The notes beneath the pieces were generated by a model, which ran no database searches, was not told the origin of the DNA, and saw only the letters and a list, made by a program, of their open reading frames with translations. A DNA stretch of 64,000 bases from Paulownia fortunei (lineage: Eukaryota; Streptophyta; Magnoliopsida; Lamiales; Paulowniaceae). Both the position numbers and the translations under genes were made by a program. This document shows, piece after piece, positions 22,743 to 33,658 of this stretch; the first letter of the stretch is position 1, and each line of letters opens with the position of its first letter. Where the stretch lies: contig CM033116.1 of NCBI GenBank assembly GCA_019321725.1, positions 11,860,841-11,924,840 on the forward strand. The letters are read 5' to 3'.

Positions 22743-24821
22743 TGAAATTCTCAATTCTCAGTTCTCTCATGCATAGTCAATAATAAATATTTTTCATCAA
22801 TATACATATAATTAATACGTATTATCGAATTATGGCATACAAATAACATTATTGCACGAACATGAATTATTGTTACTATATGCTCCATTTATGCTTTAAC
22901 ATGCGTTAGTACATGAAATATGATATCAAACTTTCGTTTTTTGATTTAACATATTCCTTAAGTGCATTTTGCAATGAAAAATTCAGTATCTCAGTTAAAG
23001 AAGATTGATGTGTTGAATGACCATAAAATGAATTATTTGTATTGCTCCATACTAGTTATATGTTAAAGTGATTAATTGCCTAAATATTTACTTGAAATAT
23101 ATTACATTTGCCTAAGAACTAAAAGTATGCAAAATGATGCAATTTGATTGGTTGGTTGACTAAGTTGTATGAAATCATTTTAAACTGCATTGCACTTGAT
23201 TATAACACAAAATCATCAATTTTTATCATCTCCCTAGCCCATAAGCTTCCACCCTAGAATAAGTTTCCACCCTTTTAAGATTGAAAACTGTTGATTTTGA
23301 AGTTTAATTCAAACTTAATCAATGTATATTCTTTTTCAATATTTCTTATGATGAATTTGTAGTATCTTGGATGGTTATATGTTTTAGTATATTTTTGTAT
23401 GATTGAAAACTTAAGTAAGTTACACTTGAAGCCAAAACCAAGCTAGTTAAGCTAGTTTTTAGCAAAATTGATAATTTTGTGAAATATGCTTAATTTACTT
23501 ATTTCTATTAATCTTGTAATACTTATATTGTGTTTGGAAGTTCCTTTGAATGATTGAAAACAATAGCAATTAGTTTGCTTAATTGAAGGGTACAATCAAT
23601 TTAAGTTAGAATCGAATTTACGTCATGTTAATTTGGATTGTGTGCATGTTTTAGGGGTTGCCCTAATAATTATGTTTGAATTATTAATTATTTAATAACT
23701 GCCCTAATGTTTAATATCTTAAATTAATAGTAAAATATGGAGTATGCATTGTTTTTAAGGTTATGTAATTGATATGAAATTATTTACAAAAGATTAAAAA
23801 ATGTATATGAACTAGAATAGACTAAATAATTTATAAAAACAATATTAAATGGTATATGATTTGATTATATTAAACCTTTAACACATCTTATCTTCTAATG
23901 AGATTGGTCTTTTCACTTGTCACAAAGTGGATTTGAGGTAAGTTGAAACTTCATTTGCTGTATCACAAGAATCATATAATGTTTGTTCATATTTTAATAT
24001 GATTGTTATTGTTTGTCAAATGATGTAATATTTGATGCATTTATGGTTTATGAAATATCACACTATTAAGAATATAATGAGTTTTTTGAAAAGAAAGTAT
24101 GGTACTTAATTGATGGTCAGATAGACAAGGGACGCGGGAGGGACCGGCGGACCCAACAAATGGTGGCAAATACTTAAGATTGAAAAGCCAGCATAGGAAA
24201 GCCACAATGAATGAGATAGAATACGGCTAATACCTGAGATTGAAAGACCAAGTATGGAAACCCCGTATTAGTTCTCTTATTGGCCAATAATTATGAACAG
24301 GTTCCGAAAATCACGGCCTATCGCTATTAGTTAGGTACCACAATTCAAGGGTTCTAAAGAATGATTTATGAATGAAAGCTATTAAATAGAATAATGCATT
24401 TAATGATTTATGAGATGTGCATATATGTTATTTGTTATTGCATCAGTTTCATCTTATTGACCTTTTAGCTCAATAGATTCATGTGATGTAGGTGGAAATA
24501 TACAGGTTTAGAGGTTGATTGAGTCTCTAGAGCGGTCGGACATAGATTTGTTCGTATGCCATGCTTCGAACTATTTGATAGTTTATTTTAAAAACTCTGT
24601 TTTGTTTTTAAATAAGCTGATCTGTTATGGTTTTGTAAACAAATATACTCAATTTTGATATATGTATATGGTGTGTTTAAATGATTCAAGTTCTTTCTCT
24701 TATAGCTAAAAATGAGAACTTTTATTAAAATCATTACTCTAATATTAATGAAAAATTAACATTTTTTGACTTAACTGTATCAATTTGTTTAGACTCTGTA
24801 ATTAGATTAAGGGGTGTTACA
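22743..24821 (+). mobile_element. Solo LTR, chromovirus family B
   Basis: It starts TGAAATTCTCAATTC and ends AAGGGGTGTTACA, with a perfect duplication TTTTG on both sides (22738-22742 and 24822-24826). Its whole length matches, in reverse, the two LTRs of the element at 40619-47646 (starts line up with 47646, ends with 40619 and 46316). At 2079 bases it gives the full length of this LTR, which both copies in the other element lack. A G+C-richer block at about 24120-24290 contains two related 65-base units (each with GATTGAAA.AC/GC...). Confidence 0.9.
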
Positions 24822-24962
24822 TTTTGTATATAAAGATAGTAAATAAAAGTTTATAATGAAGTAAATTGAATAAGAAAAATGATATATAGGTTAAATACAT
24901 TTTACCAATTCAATTATGCGACATGTCCCATCCACTCAATAAATGTTACACTTATGGTATGA

Positions 24963-26215
24963 TTGGTATGCAGGAATGAAGTCGGAATGGAATGGTCATT
25001 CCTAAGTCCATTTCTAAACACATGATTGATATAATTTAGTGATATAAATATCTATTCCCAAAGAAATCACCATTCCTAAAAGTATGAGTTTAACCATTCC
25101 TTCCCTCCTTCGTAAGTTTAGCTATTCCTAATTATTTAGGAATGAACTTATATATTATATTTAACAAAATTATCCTCCTAAACTAAATAAAAATATTTAA
25201 TAAAATTTAAAAATGGCAACGGGTTGTGTTGGATTTGCCAAAACCCGACCCATCAAGTTCTTTGTGGACCCGAGCTCGAACTAGCCCCAAACCCGAGAGA
25301 AAATAATATTATCAATAAATAACTAATTATGTAACTTATATATACATATTTTAATTTTAAAAAAATTAAAAATATTAAATATACTTGTTACTTTTATATA
25401 TTAACCTATTTATTAATTTTATATTACTATTTTAATTTATAAGATTATTAAATTTATTTTTTTATAAGTATATATAAAATATATAGATTTTTCATATATA
25501 TATATATACATCACATAAATACATACTAATAAACAAAAAAATACATGCAATGTTTTAAGAGATCGTGTTCAGGTCGGGTTCGGGTTTTAAAACTAAAACC
25601 TGATACTCGCTTCGAAATCCATTTGTGGTTTCAAAACTTGCTTCAAGCGAGGCGGGTTCGAAACGAACTAAGTTTTACTTAAACTTATTATATCTCTAAT
25701 AAAATTGAATCAATAAAAAATTATTTTATTTTTTATATCATCTTCTTCAACTCTTTATTTCAATTCAATCAATAAAAAAAATATAAAATAATTTTATGTA
25801 TTGGTTTTTTAATTCAAAATATTTATATTAATATGAGATTTTATCTATCTATCTATCTATCTATCTATTTATATATATATATAGACACTGACTAAAATCA
25901 TAACAAACCCATCATGCACAATATATCAAATAATAATTTTATTTTTAAAATTTTCTACTAAATGGCAATTTAGTCATAAAAAATATTTTTATTTCATTCC
26001 TACTATTAATTTCTAATTATCAATTATGGGATTGCAATTGAACAAGAAAGGACCATTCTATTCCTTCATCATTCTTTGTATATACCAAGCGTGAGAAATG
26101 ATATACTCATCTCATTCATTTGCTGAGAAATGCTATACTCATCTCATTCATTTGCTATCATTATTCTATTCCTAATTTCATTCCATTTCAATCTAATTTC
26201 ATTCCTACATACCAT
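24963..26215. mobile_element. Candidate non-autonomous DNA transposon with terminal inverted repeats
   Basis: The left end, GGTATGCAGGAATGAA (24965-24980), is matched in reverse by the right end, TTCATTCCTACATACC (26198-26213). Inside each end there are further inverted GGAATGGAATGG / CATTCCATTTCA words. The interior is A+T-rich and non-coding, with two G+C-richer patches (25215-25300 and 25565-25680) that contain ACCCGACCC and GGTCGGGTTCGGG in opposite senses. An ATCT/AT microsatellite lies at 25842-25885. A target duplication could not be fixed, and the superfamily is uncertain. Confidence 0.5.
25842..25885. repeat. (ATCT)n/(AT)n microsatellite
   Basis: About seven ATCT units followed by AT units, inside the inverted-repeat element. 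Confidence 0.9.
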
Positions 26216-26240
26216 GTCTATATATTATATATATATGTCC

Positions 26241-26869
26241 CATTTTGAGCATTTTGCAACCAAATTCCACCTTCAAATTCTATTTTAACTAGCACAAAAT
26301 AAATTTTTAATTAAAATATAGAAAAATTAATTCATAACTTCAAATTTTAAAACTAAAGTCATAAATTAGTATAATGAATACATAAAATATAAACATGAAA
26401 AATTATTTGAACTGAAATAAGTCATTAACTATCAAATCGTAACAAATATTGACTCTTTTGGATAAAGTGAATAACTATACTCTATTAGCTTAAATTTAGA
26501 TATATATATTTTTTCAAATCGAACAAAGGTATATTTAAATATATTTGGAACTCTTTTGGATAAAATTGAATAAAAATTACTTTTTATCAAATTTTTATAA
26601 AAAAAATATTTTTAAGTTTATGCTAATAGAGATATAGTTATTCATCTTTATTCAAAAGATTTCAAAATTCATATGAATTGAATAGTTAATAACTTAATTT
26701 TTAGTTCAAATAATCATTTTTTTATGTTTAATATATAATTATTATACTCATTTATTCATTGAGTATTTAAAGTTTGAATTGCATAAGTTATTCATTACTT
26801 TTTCTATGTTATTACTAAAAAATATTCTAGTTAAAAAAGAATTTGAAGTAGAGTTTATCATACAAAATG
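26241..26869. mobile_element. Fold-back (long inverted repeat) element
   Basis: The two halves are reverse complements of each other. The left end CATTTTGAGCATT with CTTCAAATTCTATTTTAACTAG pairs with the right end CTAGTTAAAAAAGAATTTGAAG and CAAAATG. Near the centre, TTTTGGATAAAGTGAATAAC (about 26457) pairs with GTTATTCATCTTTATTCAAA (about 26637). The arms are roughly 290-300 bases with a short spacer around 26540-26590. No reading frame. This is the form of a fold-back type miniature transposon. Confidence 0.6.
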
Positions 26870-26871
26870 TT

Positions 26872-26892
26872 CATATATATATATATATATAT

Positions 26893-26940
<48 letters not shown>
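26872..26940. repeat. (AT)n(AG)n microsatellite
   Basis: About 12 AT units run straight into 22 AG units, directly beside the fold-back element. A purine-rich GGGAGAGA repeat follows at 27064-27092. Confidence 0.95.
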
Positions 26941-26941
<1 letters not shown>

Positions 26942-26943
<2 letters not shown>

Positions 26944-28810
26944 CATAGGGCAATTTCTTCCCAAAAAAAATTAGTCCAAAGAATAAGTATTACACGTTAG
27001 GGGTGAATGATAAACGTCATATAATTTAGAGTGGTACAGTGCATTCTTTGTCAATAAAATCCCAGAGAGGGAGAGAGGGAGAGAGGGAGGGGTAAGATAT
27101 ATGTTTTCTAGTTCCATCTGCTAATATTATTGGGGTTCTGCTATCCATGACACAACCACAGCTTTCCATTCACCAACAGATAATATAGCAGCCATAAACA
27201 ATATAGCATATATTAGTGGGACTTTATTAGGGCAACCAAAGTTCGAACTGGCTATCATAAATAATACAGCAGTCAAATTGTCAGTATCTCTGGAGGTGGA
27301 AGAGCTGGCGAGGGAGAACTGTGAGGCACCACATAATAGAGCTAATCTCAGGCCTGACCTCAAATTCTGCTACCACTTAGACCTAATATGGTGGCTGCTT
27401 TACCCTCTATTTTTTGGCTCATAATAATAGGGCTGTGGTTTTATGGGGTTCTTCTGGTACCATTGTTGCGGAAGCAGCTTTGTTGCTTTACTTAGCCATT
27501 TGGATAAATTTTGTATTCCTTTTCATTTTTCATTTTTTTTTTTGGTGAAATTGTATTCCAGTGTAGCATCCTAAAGTGTTTCCTTGTTTTCTTATTTAGG
27601 CAGCCCTCAAGTTATTTGATATGTTGTAAAGAATACATTAATCAAAGTGACATCATATTATCACCCAAGCTGAGGCTGTCAAGGCATCAAAATCTGATAT
27701 CGGCCTCCAAAATCCAGTTCTCCTCAATTTCGTAAACCACCATTTTCACTATCTGAGATGCTTGCAGCAAGGCATGCCATTTTGGAGAGAGCCGTAGACA
27801 GAAATTTTTCCTATGGTTTGGATACACAAATGTAGAGCAGTTCAGTTCAGGTAGAGAATGCCAGCTATAACTTGAAGAAATTGCTGAAGCAATCTTCATA
27901 AACTGCAATACAACAATATATAACCAGCTCTTGATTTCAAAAAGAAAAATGTTAAAACTGGCTAAACACTGATTTGTGTTGCTATTGTAGAGTCAACAAT
28001 TTTTGTAGAAAGGAATGGCTCATTCCAGTCCACTAGGTCATTCCAAGATATGGATTTGTGATATGCACGACTGAAATCTCTCTCTTGCATGAATTAACCT
28101 ACTGGCAATTCTTTTATGATGCAGTTCAATTAGTTCGCCACAAACTACTAGTCAGAGAAGAAACTGGCTTTACAATGCCTTCACTTTGAGGTAAAAAAGA
28201 ATGCATAGATTGACTAAGAGTCACACACTTGGTCTAATACATGTCTTCCGACAGTTACCATTTCTCAGAATTTCCAGGTGTGGTGCTAATGTGTGAATCA
28301 CAAACTCAGCCCTTAGCTCTGTGTAGAATTCATATTTCGGAGATCACTTTAAGATGTCATTGTAAAGCCGGAGTTGTACTATCCAGTTTTATATTTCAGC
28401 AAACTAAAAAGTAATCCAAGCTAGGGCAAGAAAATTATGAAGATCACACCACATAAGCACAACTATTATATTGAGTGAGAAATAAGTAACAAAATATCAG
28501 ATGGAGACAAACTCTACAGATAGATTAACATAAATTACCAGCGAACAGTGTGACTACACCATCCATCCTACCAACATAGTCAACAACCAATCAAAAATTC
28601 AAATGGCAAAACAATTGAAAAAGGAAGCAAAAAAATAAATTTGAGATTGGTGTAGTGATGTTTCTTAGGAAAAGCAGCCAGAATCAACCTGTAATCTGAT
28701 ACAGTTGGCAGAAAGTAAATTTGGCTGTTGGTTTTGGCAACTCCATAGTCTTTTCACCAGTTTGTGGAACAGAGAGACTTTATAAAGAATCCGGGAAATA
28801 GATAGCAGCA
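26942..28810. other. Non-coding stretch downstream of RPL4, with one unrecognised open stretch
   Basis: I see no RNA gene and no transposon edge. On the plus strand 27129-27410 is open for about 93 codons without a start Met (from YWGSAIHDTTTAFHSP to LIWWLLYPLFFGS, then a stop); I do not recognise it. The part nearest 28810 will include the 3' untranslated region of RPL4, whose poly-A site I cannot place. Confidence 0.35.
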
Positions 28811-31166
28811 TCAATCTGATGAATCAGAATTTCCTTCTACCTCAGTTCCTGATCACAATGTTAGAAATAAGTTAGAAGCAACTCATGCTAAATTCTGCTA
28901 AATTTAATCCCAGCAGACCCTTCCTCCAGAATAAAATACTACAAAGCAAATCGGTTTTAGGGAGCGGTTTAAAACTCCTAGAAGCCAATTATCAGAGTGT
29001 GTGTGTGTGTGGACAGAAAGTAAATCATCTTAAGAGCATATTAGAGAGTTTTCCAATGTAGTTCATGAACCCCTCTTAAAAATGAAAACAAAATAAACCA
29101 GACAGAAAGCAAAGAATGCTATCTAGATAAGCCTGGATTAATACTGACCATACGAATCCGGTCATAAAAACCTAAAGGATTAGAGCATCATTATAGAAGC
29201 ATACTTCGTTCTAATATTTTCTAATTACTGATCCATACAAATATAAATTTTCATTAATTCAAGGAAAAGAGCTATTACAAAAGATTTTACAAAATGAGGG
29301 GGTTCATCCAACCAAACCACCAAAGCTAATCTAACATATCTTTCTAGCTTGTGAACTACCTTATTACCACTTCTCCATGCGTTCCACTGTAATATTTTTT
29401 ATATAATCTCCTTTCCTTCAACATCACTGATACTAAAAATTGGTCAAAAGCCATCTCCTCCTTCATATGCACAATAACACAAGTTCCCTGGCAATAACTT
29501 TATTTCACCCCTTCTACATTACAAATCTAGATCTAGATCTATATCTGCAGCTAAACCTGCCAGAAACTCCCGATACCACTTGCAAAGCCATTAACTGAAA
29601 CTCATAAAATATACTTCTGCAAATTTTCCAGTGCCGGAGCCACTCATATGAGGACATGAGCCACTGGTTCATTCTAGAATTAAAAGGCTGCTGTATCTTT
29701 CATTATGATCTTTTAAAAACCTGATTAGAAAAGCAGCACTGCTTTTCCCAGTCTCATCTTTTTTTGCTTTGCACAAGAAATCCCAGTCTGCTACACACTC
29801 AAGACCAAAAACTAGCCATTTCTTTATGATGCCATTGGTTTTAAGATCCTGGCATCAGTCCATGCATGTAATTTTCCACACAGCTCCCTCTTGATTTTAC
29901 ATAGTGATTATGGTTTATGAGTATGGTTATGCCACTTTCAATAATGCAAGTTCCCAATAAATTCACTTCCAACCTCCTCAGTTAGACAATCTCTATGGTA
30001 TAAAAGCATTGCTTTCCAAGGCTTAGTTTCTTGAGTTCTACTCAGGAAGCTACAGATACTAATCTGCTTAAAAACATAATGAAATTAAGACAGCAAACTT
30101 TTATAAGCAGCAGATACATCTTAATCTCATAAATCAATGAGCCCAACTCTCCTAAAAGACTTTACCATCAACTATGGAATAGAAATTCCTCATAACCAAA
30201 ATCAAGTCCTGGTATACCAGTATCTCCTAGCAGCACAAATATCATAAAGAAGCAATCTTGACAGTTAGGGGAAAGTAAAACGACTGAGAAACAGCAAAAA
30301 TTTAGAAACTCGAATTTTTTAAAAAGAAGTTTACCTTCATCAGCATCTTCCCCTTCTTCAAACGCATCCTCTTCCTCATCCTCCTCGCCATCAAACCCAT
30401 ACCTCTCAATCAAGAACTCCACAGCACCTTTTGTGAGAACCAAATTCTGCGAATCCAAAATGTCAAACAAATTCAGAGTCCTGGGCGTCAGCATTTTCAG
30501 TGTCCCAACATTTCTACTCGACAATCTCACATTATCGGAAACTTCTTTCATCAAAAACATGGATTTCTTCTTCGGGTCCAGCCCCAATCTCTTCATCAAT
30601 GCAATGAACTCCTTCGTCTTTGGTTTCTCGAATTTATCATCAAAATCCTCAACCACAACCGTGCTCTCAAACGCACTAGAAATGGCGGTAGAAATGGCGA
30701 GTCTCTTTTCCTTCTTGTTAATCTTGACGGACCAGTCTTTCGGCTTGGGGCCAAAAATGACGCCACCACCGGGGCGAAGAGGAGTGCGCTGGGAACCACG
30801 ACGGGCGCGGCCGGTCTTCTTTTGAGGATACGGCTTCTGGCCGCCACCGCGGACCTCGGCGCGGGTGAGAGTGGAAGCAGTGCCACGGCGGCGGTTCGTG
30901 AGGTCGGTGGTGAGACCACGGTGGACGACGGCGCGTGCGGTGTCGTGAGGGGCGGACTTCAAGTTGAGAGTGGTGGAGCCCACTTGGGTTCCTTCGAAGG
31001 AGAGCACAGGGAGAGTGGTTAGCTCGGAATGGATAGTGGTGGAGGCTCGCAATCTGGAGTGGGGCTGGGGTTTCAGGAAATGGAGTTTTGTGGAAGAAGG
31101 GTTTGGATTGGAGAGGAAAATTGAGGAGGAAAAAAAGGAGATTGATGAAGGTGATGCAGCTGCCAT
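28811..31166 (-). CDS. RPL4: Plastid 50S ribosomal protein L4 (uL4c), nuclear gene, two coding exons
   Basis: Structural protein of the chloroplast large ribosomal subunit; uL4 binds 23S rRNA and its loop lines the exit tunnel. Exon 1 is 31166-30335 and exon 2 is 28848-28811; the intron (30334-28849) starts GTAAAC and ends CTAACATTGTGATCAG. The joined frame is 289 codons. Residues 1 to about 50 are Ser-rich and basic without acids, a plastid transit peptide. The uL4 fold follows, with the tunnel-loop phrase GGGQKPYPQKKTGRARRGSQ at about 107-126 and RPGGGVIFGP after it. The C terminus is a plastid-specific acidic tail from about residue 259, ending EGNSDSSD. Reading exon 1 through the intron would instead add a hydrophobic tail of 54 residues, which is unlike the family. 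The start is the first Met; TATAAA-like bases lie about 115 bases upstream (31283-31288). It appears intact and is the only gene here likely to be expressed. Confidence 0.93.
28849..30334 (-). other. RPL4 intron
   Basis: 1486 bases, GT...AG on the minus strand, with two CTAAC branch-point-like words 18-35 bases before the acceptor. It contains a (GT)n microsatellite at 28997-29011. No other gene or transposon was recognised in it. Confidence 0.85.
28997..29011. repeat. (GT)n microsatellite in RPL4 intron
   Basis: Seven to eight GT units. Confidence 0.9.
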
Positions 31167-31985
31167 TGTTGGTGTGGTGTTGTAGGAAAGGGGGGAAAAA
31201 AAGGATGTTATCCTATTATCCTTTGCCCAACTTCAGACGGGGTGGTTTTCACTTTGGTCTCATTTGGTTGGATAATCGGGCTTTATATGTAATTTTGCTA
31301 AAGTTCCCAATGAGTTGAAAATTGAAATTCAATTTCGATTTTGATACGACGATTTATGGTTGGATTGGTGGGTTTAATAGGACACATCAGATTAGATAAT
31401 ACGAAAAAAAAAGTGATATGATATTAATGGAGCAAATATAGAGTTAAGTCCGTTTAAGAGTTGAATGTTGGAAATAACTTTTGAAATTTCTTTAATATAT
31501 GATTTGTTTTCAATTAATATCCCGTTTTATTGTGTATTTTAATTTGAAAATTATTCTAGATATTTATTTGGTTAGTTATTTTAGATTTATGGTCTCATTA
31601 TTTATTTTATTTTATTTTATTTTATAAATATTTGACCGTCTTATTTTATTTTATGGTTCTTGGGTGTAATTACAAATGAGTTTATGGTTAATTTAATGTT
31701 TTTCTAGAGAACAAATTTTAGTCTTCTAAATGAGGTTGTGATATACTTTGGCATATTGAAATTGTGATTTACTTTTCAATTTTGTATTTTTTTACAAGTT
31801 GAGTGTTTTGACAACATGGCTGCGTATTGAGGTCCTAATCTCTTTGTATACGTACACATACGATGACATACAATTGAAAATTAATGAAGTTTTAAAATTG
31901 TGATTGGTTTAAAAAATATATACATTAGAAGACAAACATATCTTCAATTATAGGAAACTTGCATGTAAAAATGCAAATATGACTA
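31167..31985 (-). promoter_or_regulatory. RPL4 upstream region
   Basis: It holds the 5' untranslated region and presumably the promoter. A TATAAA-like word sits at 31283-31288 (minus strand, ACATATAAAG). Further out the DNA is A+T-rich, with ATTTT repeats at 31593-31625 and no gene. The promoter assignment is by position only. Confidence 0.35.
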
Positions 31986-33100
31986 TAGGTAGATTCGACT
32001 ACGGGTCAGGTCCGACCTGATCCGTAATCGGCCCGTAATTAACAAATCAGAACCCATTGATCACAAGTTATGAATCAAAATTTGTAATTGGCCAGTGAGT
32101 TCACGGGGCACGGGTTGGTTGAACTGTCAGCCCAACCCAACAAATTTTTTTTTTTAAATTATTGAATTTTTGAATACCTTTTTTTATTGTAGTTTTAAAA
32201 TCATTTTCGGATACCCTTTACCAAATATTTTTGTATGTTGACACTTTTAGCTAGCTAGCAAAATTGTTCTTATGCACAATAAGAACAGTAGTTTTCCCAA
32301 AAAAATAAGTGATAATTTTCATAAAAATAAATGATATTTTTTCATAAAAATAAATTATACTTACTTACATATTAAGCATCTATAAGCAACTAGGGGAGAA
32401 TATTTTAAAGATTTGTAGCACTAAAACAAAAGAGTATCAAAGTCCATTATGATAATGTAGAATGAGTATTGAAATTGAAAAATGAATATTAAGTCAATGA
32501 TTTTTGTTCTTTATTAAAAAAAAATATTTTTAACTATATAATTTAAATTTTATCTAATATTTTTTTTAAATTTAAGTGCAAATTTTTTTTATTAAAATTT
32601 AAGTTTATATTTTAAGATTTCAAGTTGAGTATTTTTTTTATTTTTTATATTTATTATAATTAGAATATTTGATACTTTAAATTTTAGATAACAAACTTTT
32701 TTTCAAATTTAAGTTAAAGTTTATTCATTAAGTTGAAAAATTAACTATATTTTTTAAAAAAAATTTAAGTTCAAAAATTTTCATTCAAATTTAAGTTTAA
32801 GATTTCAAACCCTTATTTTTGTTTTATAAAAGTTGTAATTTCGTAAGATTAATGGTTAGTTAAAAAGTTACAAAATTTCAAAATATAAAGCAAAATTAAA
32901 AAAAAAATTCAAAGGTTGGACCCGAAATCAGAACCGGCAGTTAATCGAAACCGTAACTGAAATCGGCCCGCTGGATATAGAACCGTGTAACCATAATTGT
33001 CCTTACCGATTACGATTAAGGGTTGAGATTTTTTTGAACTATAGAATCAGCGGTTTTGAATTGTAACCTATAGTTCCTGAACCGTGGTCAGGTCTAACTA
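31986..33100. mobile_element. Candidate hAT-like non-autonomous element
   Basis: The left end, TAGGTAGATTCGACTACGGG, pairs with the right end read in reverse (TAGTTAGACCTGACCACGGT), about 14 of 20 bases. Both ends lead into G+C-rich sub-terminal repeats built on CCGTAATCGG / CGGCCCG-type words. The interior (about 32130-32900) is very A+T-rich and non-coding. The flanking octamers are TATGACTA and TATGTTTG, so an 8-base target duplication is only partly preserved. Confidence 0.5.
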
Positions 33101-33237
33101 TATGTTTGAGGCATCATCATCTCTCTCCATTTATCCAATTTAAAATTTTTATTTTATTTGTGATAGTGTTATATGAACTATGATTTCATTAACTTGTGAT
33201 TATTGATGAATTCATTCAATTTTTTTCCCATAAGTTC

Positions 33238-33632
33238 TGATGGGCATGAACTAAATTTAAGCCTAATTAATCATCAACCTAAATACTAATACAAACCCAA
33301 TTTAATGGGCTCAAGCCCAATGAAGCGATAAACTTTAGAGGCATAAGAGGTGCACACACCCAACAACATATAATTATAATCCTCTTGAGAAAAACTATAG
33401 ATATCCTCCTCCATCTCATTACTGTGTACGTTACTTTTCACTTGGCTATTATGCTCTCTCTAATATACCCACTAATTTGAGTATTGGAGGGTTATTCCAA
33501 GATAACCCAAGGCACCCCTAACAATTTCTTGTATTATAGACAAGGACCCAACATCCAAGCTACATTCTGGAAGGGAGTAACTCCTTGGAGCTTTACTTCA
33601 TTCCAACTTCCATCAAGGTACATACCACATCA
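33238..33632 (+). repeat. Tat-2 5' LTR
   Basis: It starts TGATGGGCATGAAC and ends CATACCACATCA, directly before a primer site. It contains TTTGAGTATTGGAGGGTTAT near its 3' part, resembling the transcribed end of Tat-clade LTRs. There is no partner LTR in the window, so the 5' edge is inferred. Confidence 0.55.
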
Positions 33633-33653
33633 TTCTGGTACTATATGTGGGAA
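33633..33653 (+). promoter_or_regulatory. Tat-2 primer-binding site
   Basis: TTCTGGTACTATATGTGGGA is a mutated form of the Tat site TTTGGCGCCGTCTGTGGGA; most changes are at the CG-containing positions. The element's internal sequence should follow at once but is interrupted by the Tekay-like insertion at 33659. Confidence 0.65.
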
Positions 33654-33658
33654 GCTTG

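Noticed and set aside
30168..30334. The 3' extension of the RPL4 exon 1 frame (54 residues)
   Set aside because: It is intron sequence. It begins at a GTAAAC donor, has a hydrophobic tail unlike the family, and an in-frame acceptor exon exists at 28848.
30433..31318. Several plus-strand open frames over RPL4 exon 1, and a minus-strand frame at 30596-30919
   Set aside because: They are antisense or shifted shadows of the uL4c exon, which is G+C-richer and therefore open in many frames. None has a recognisable domain.
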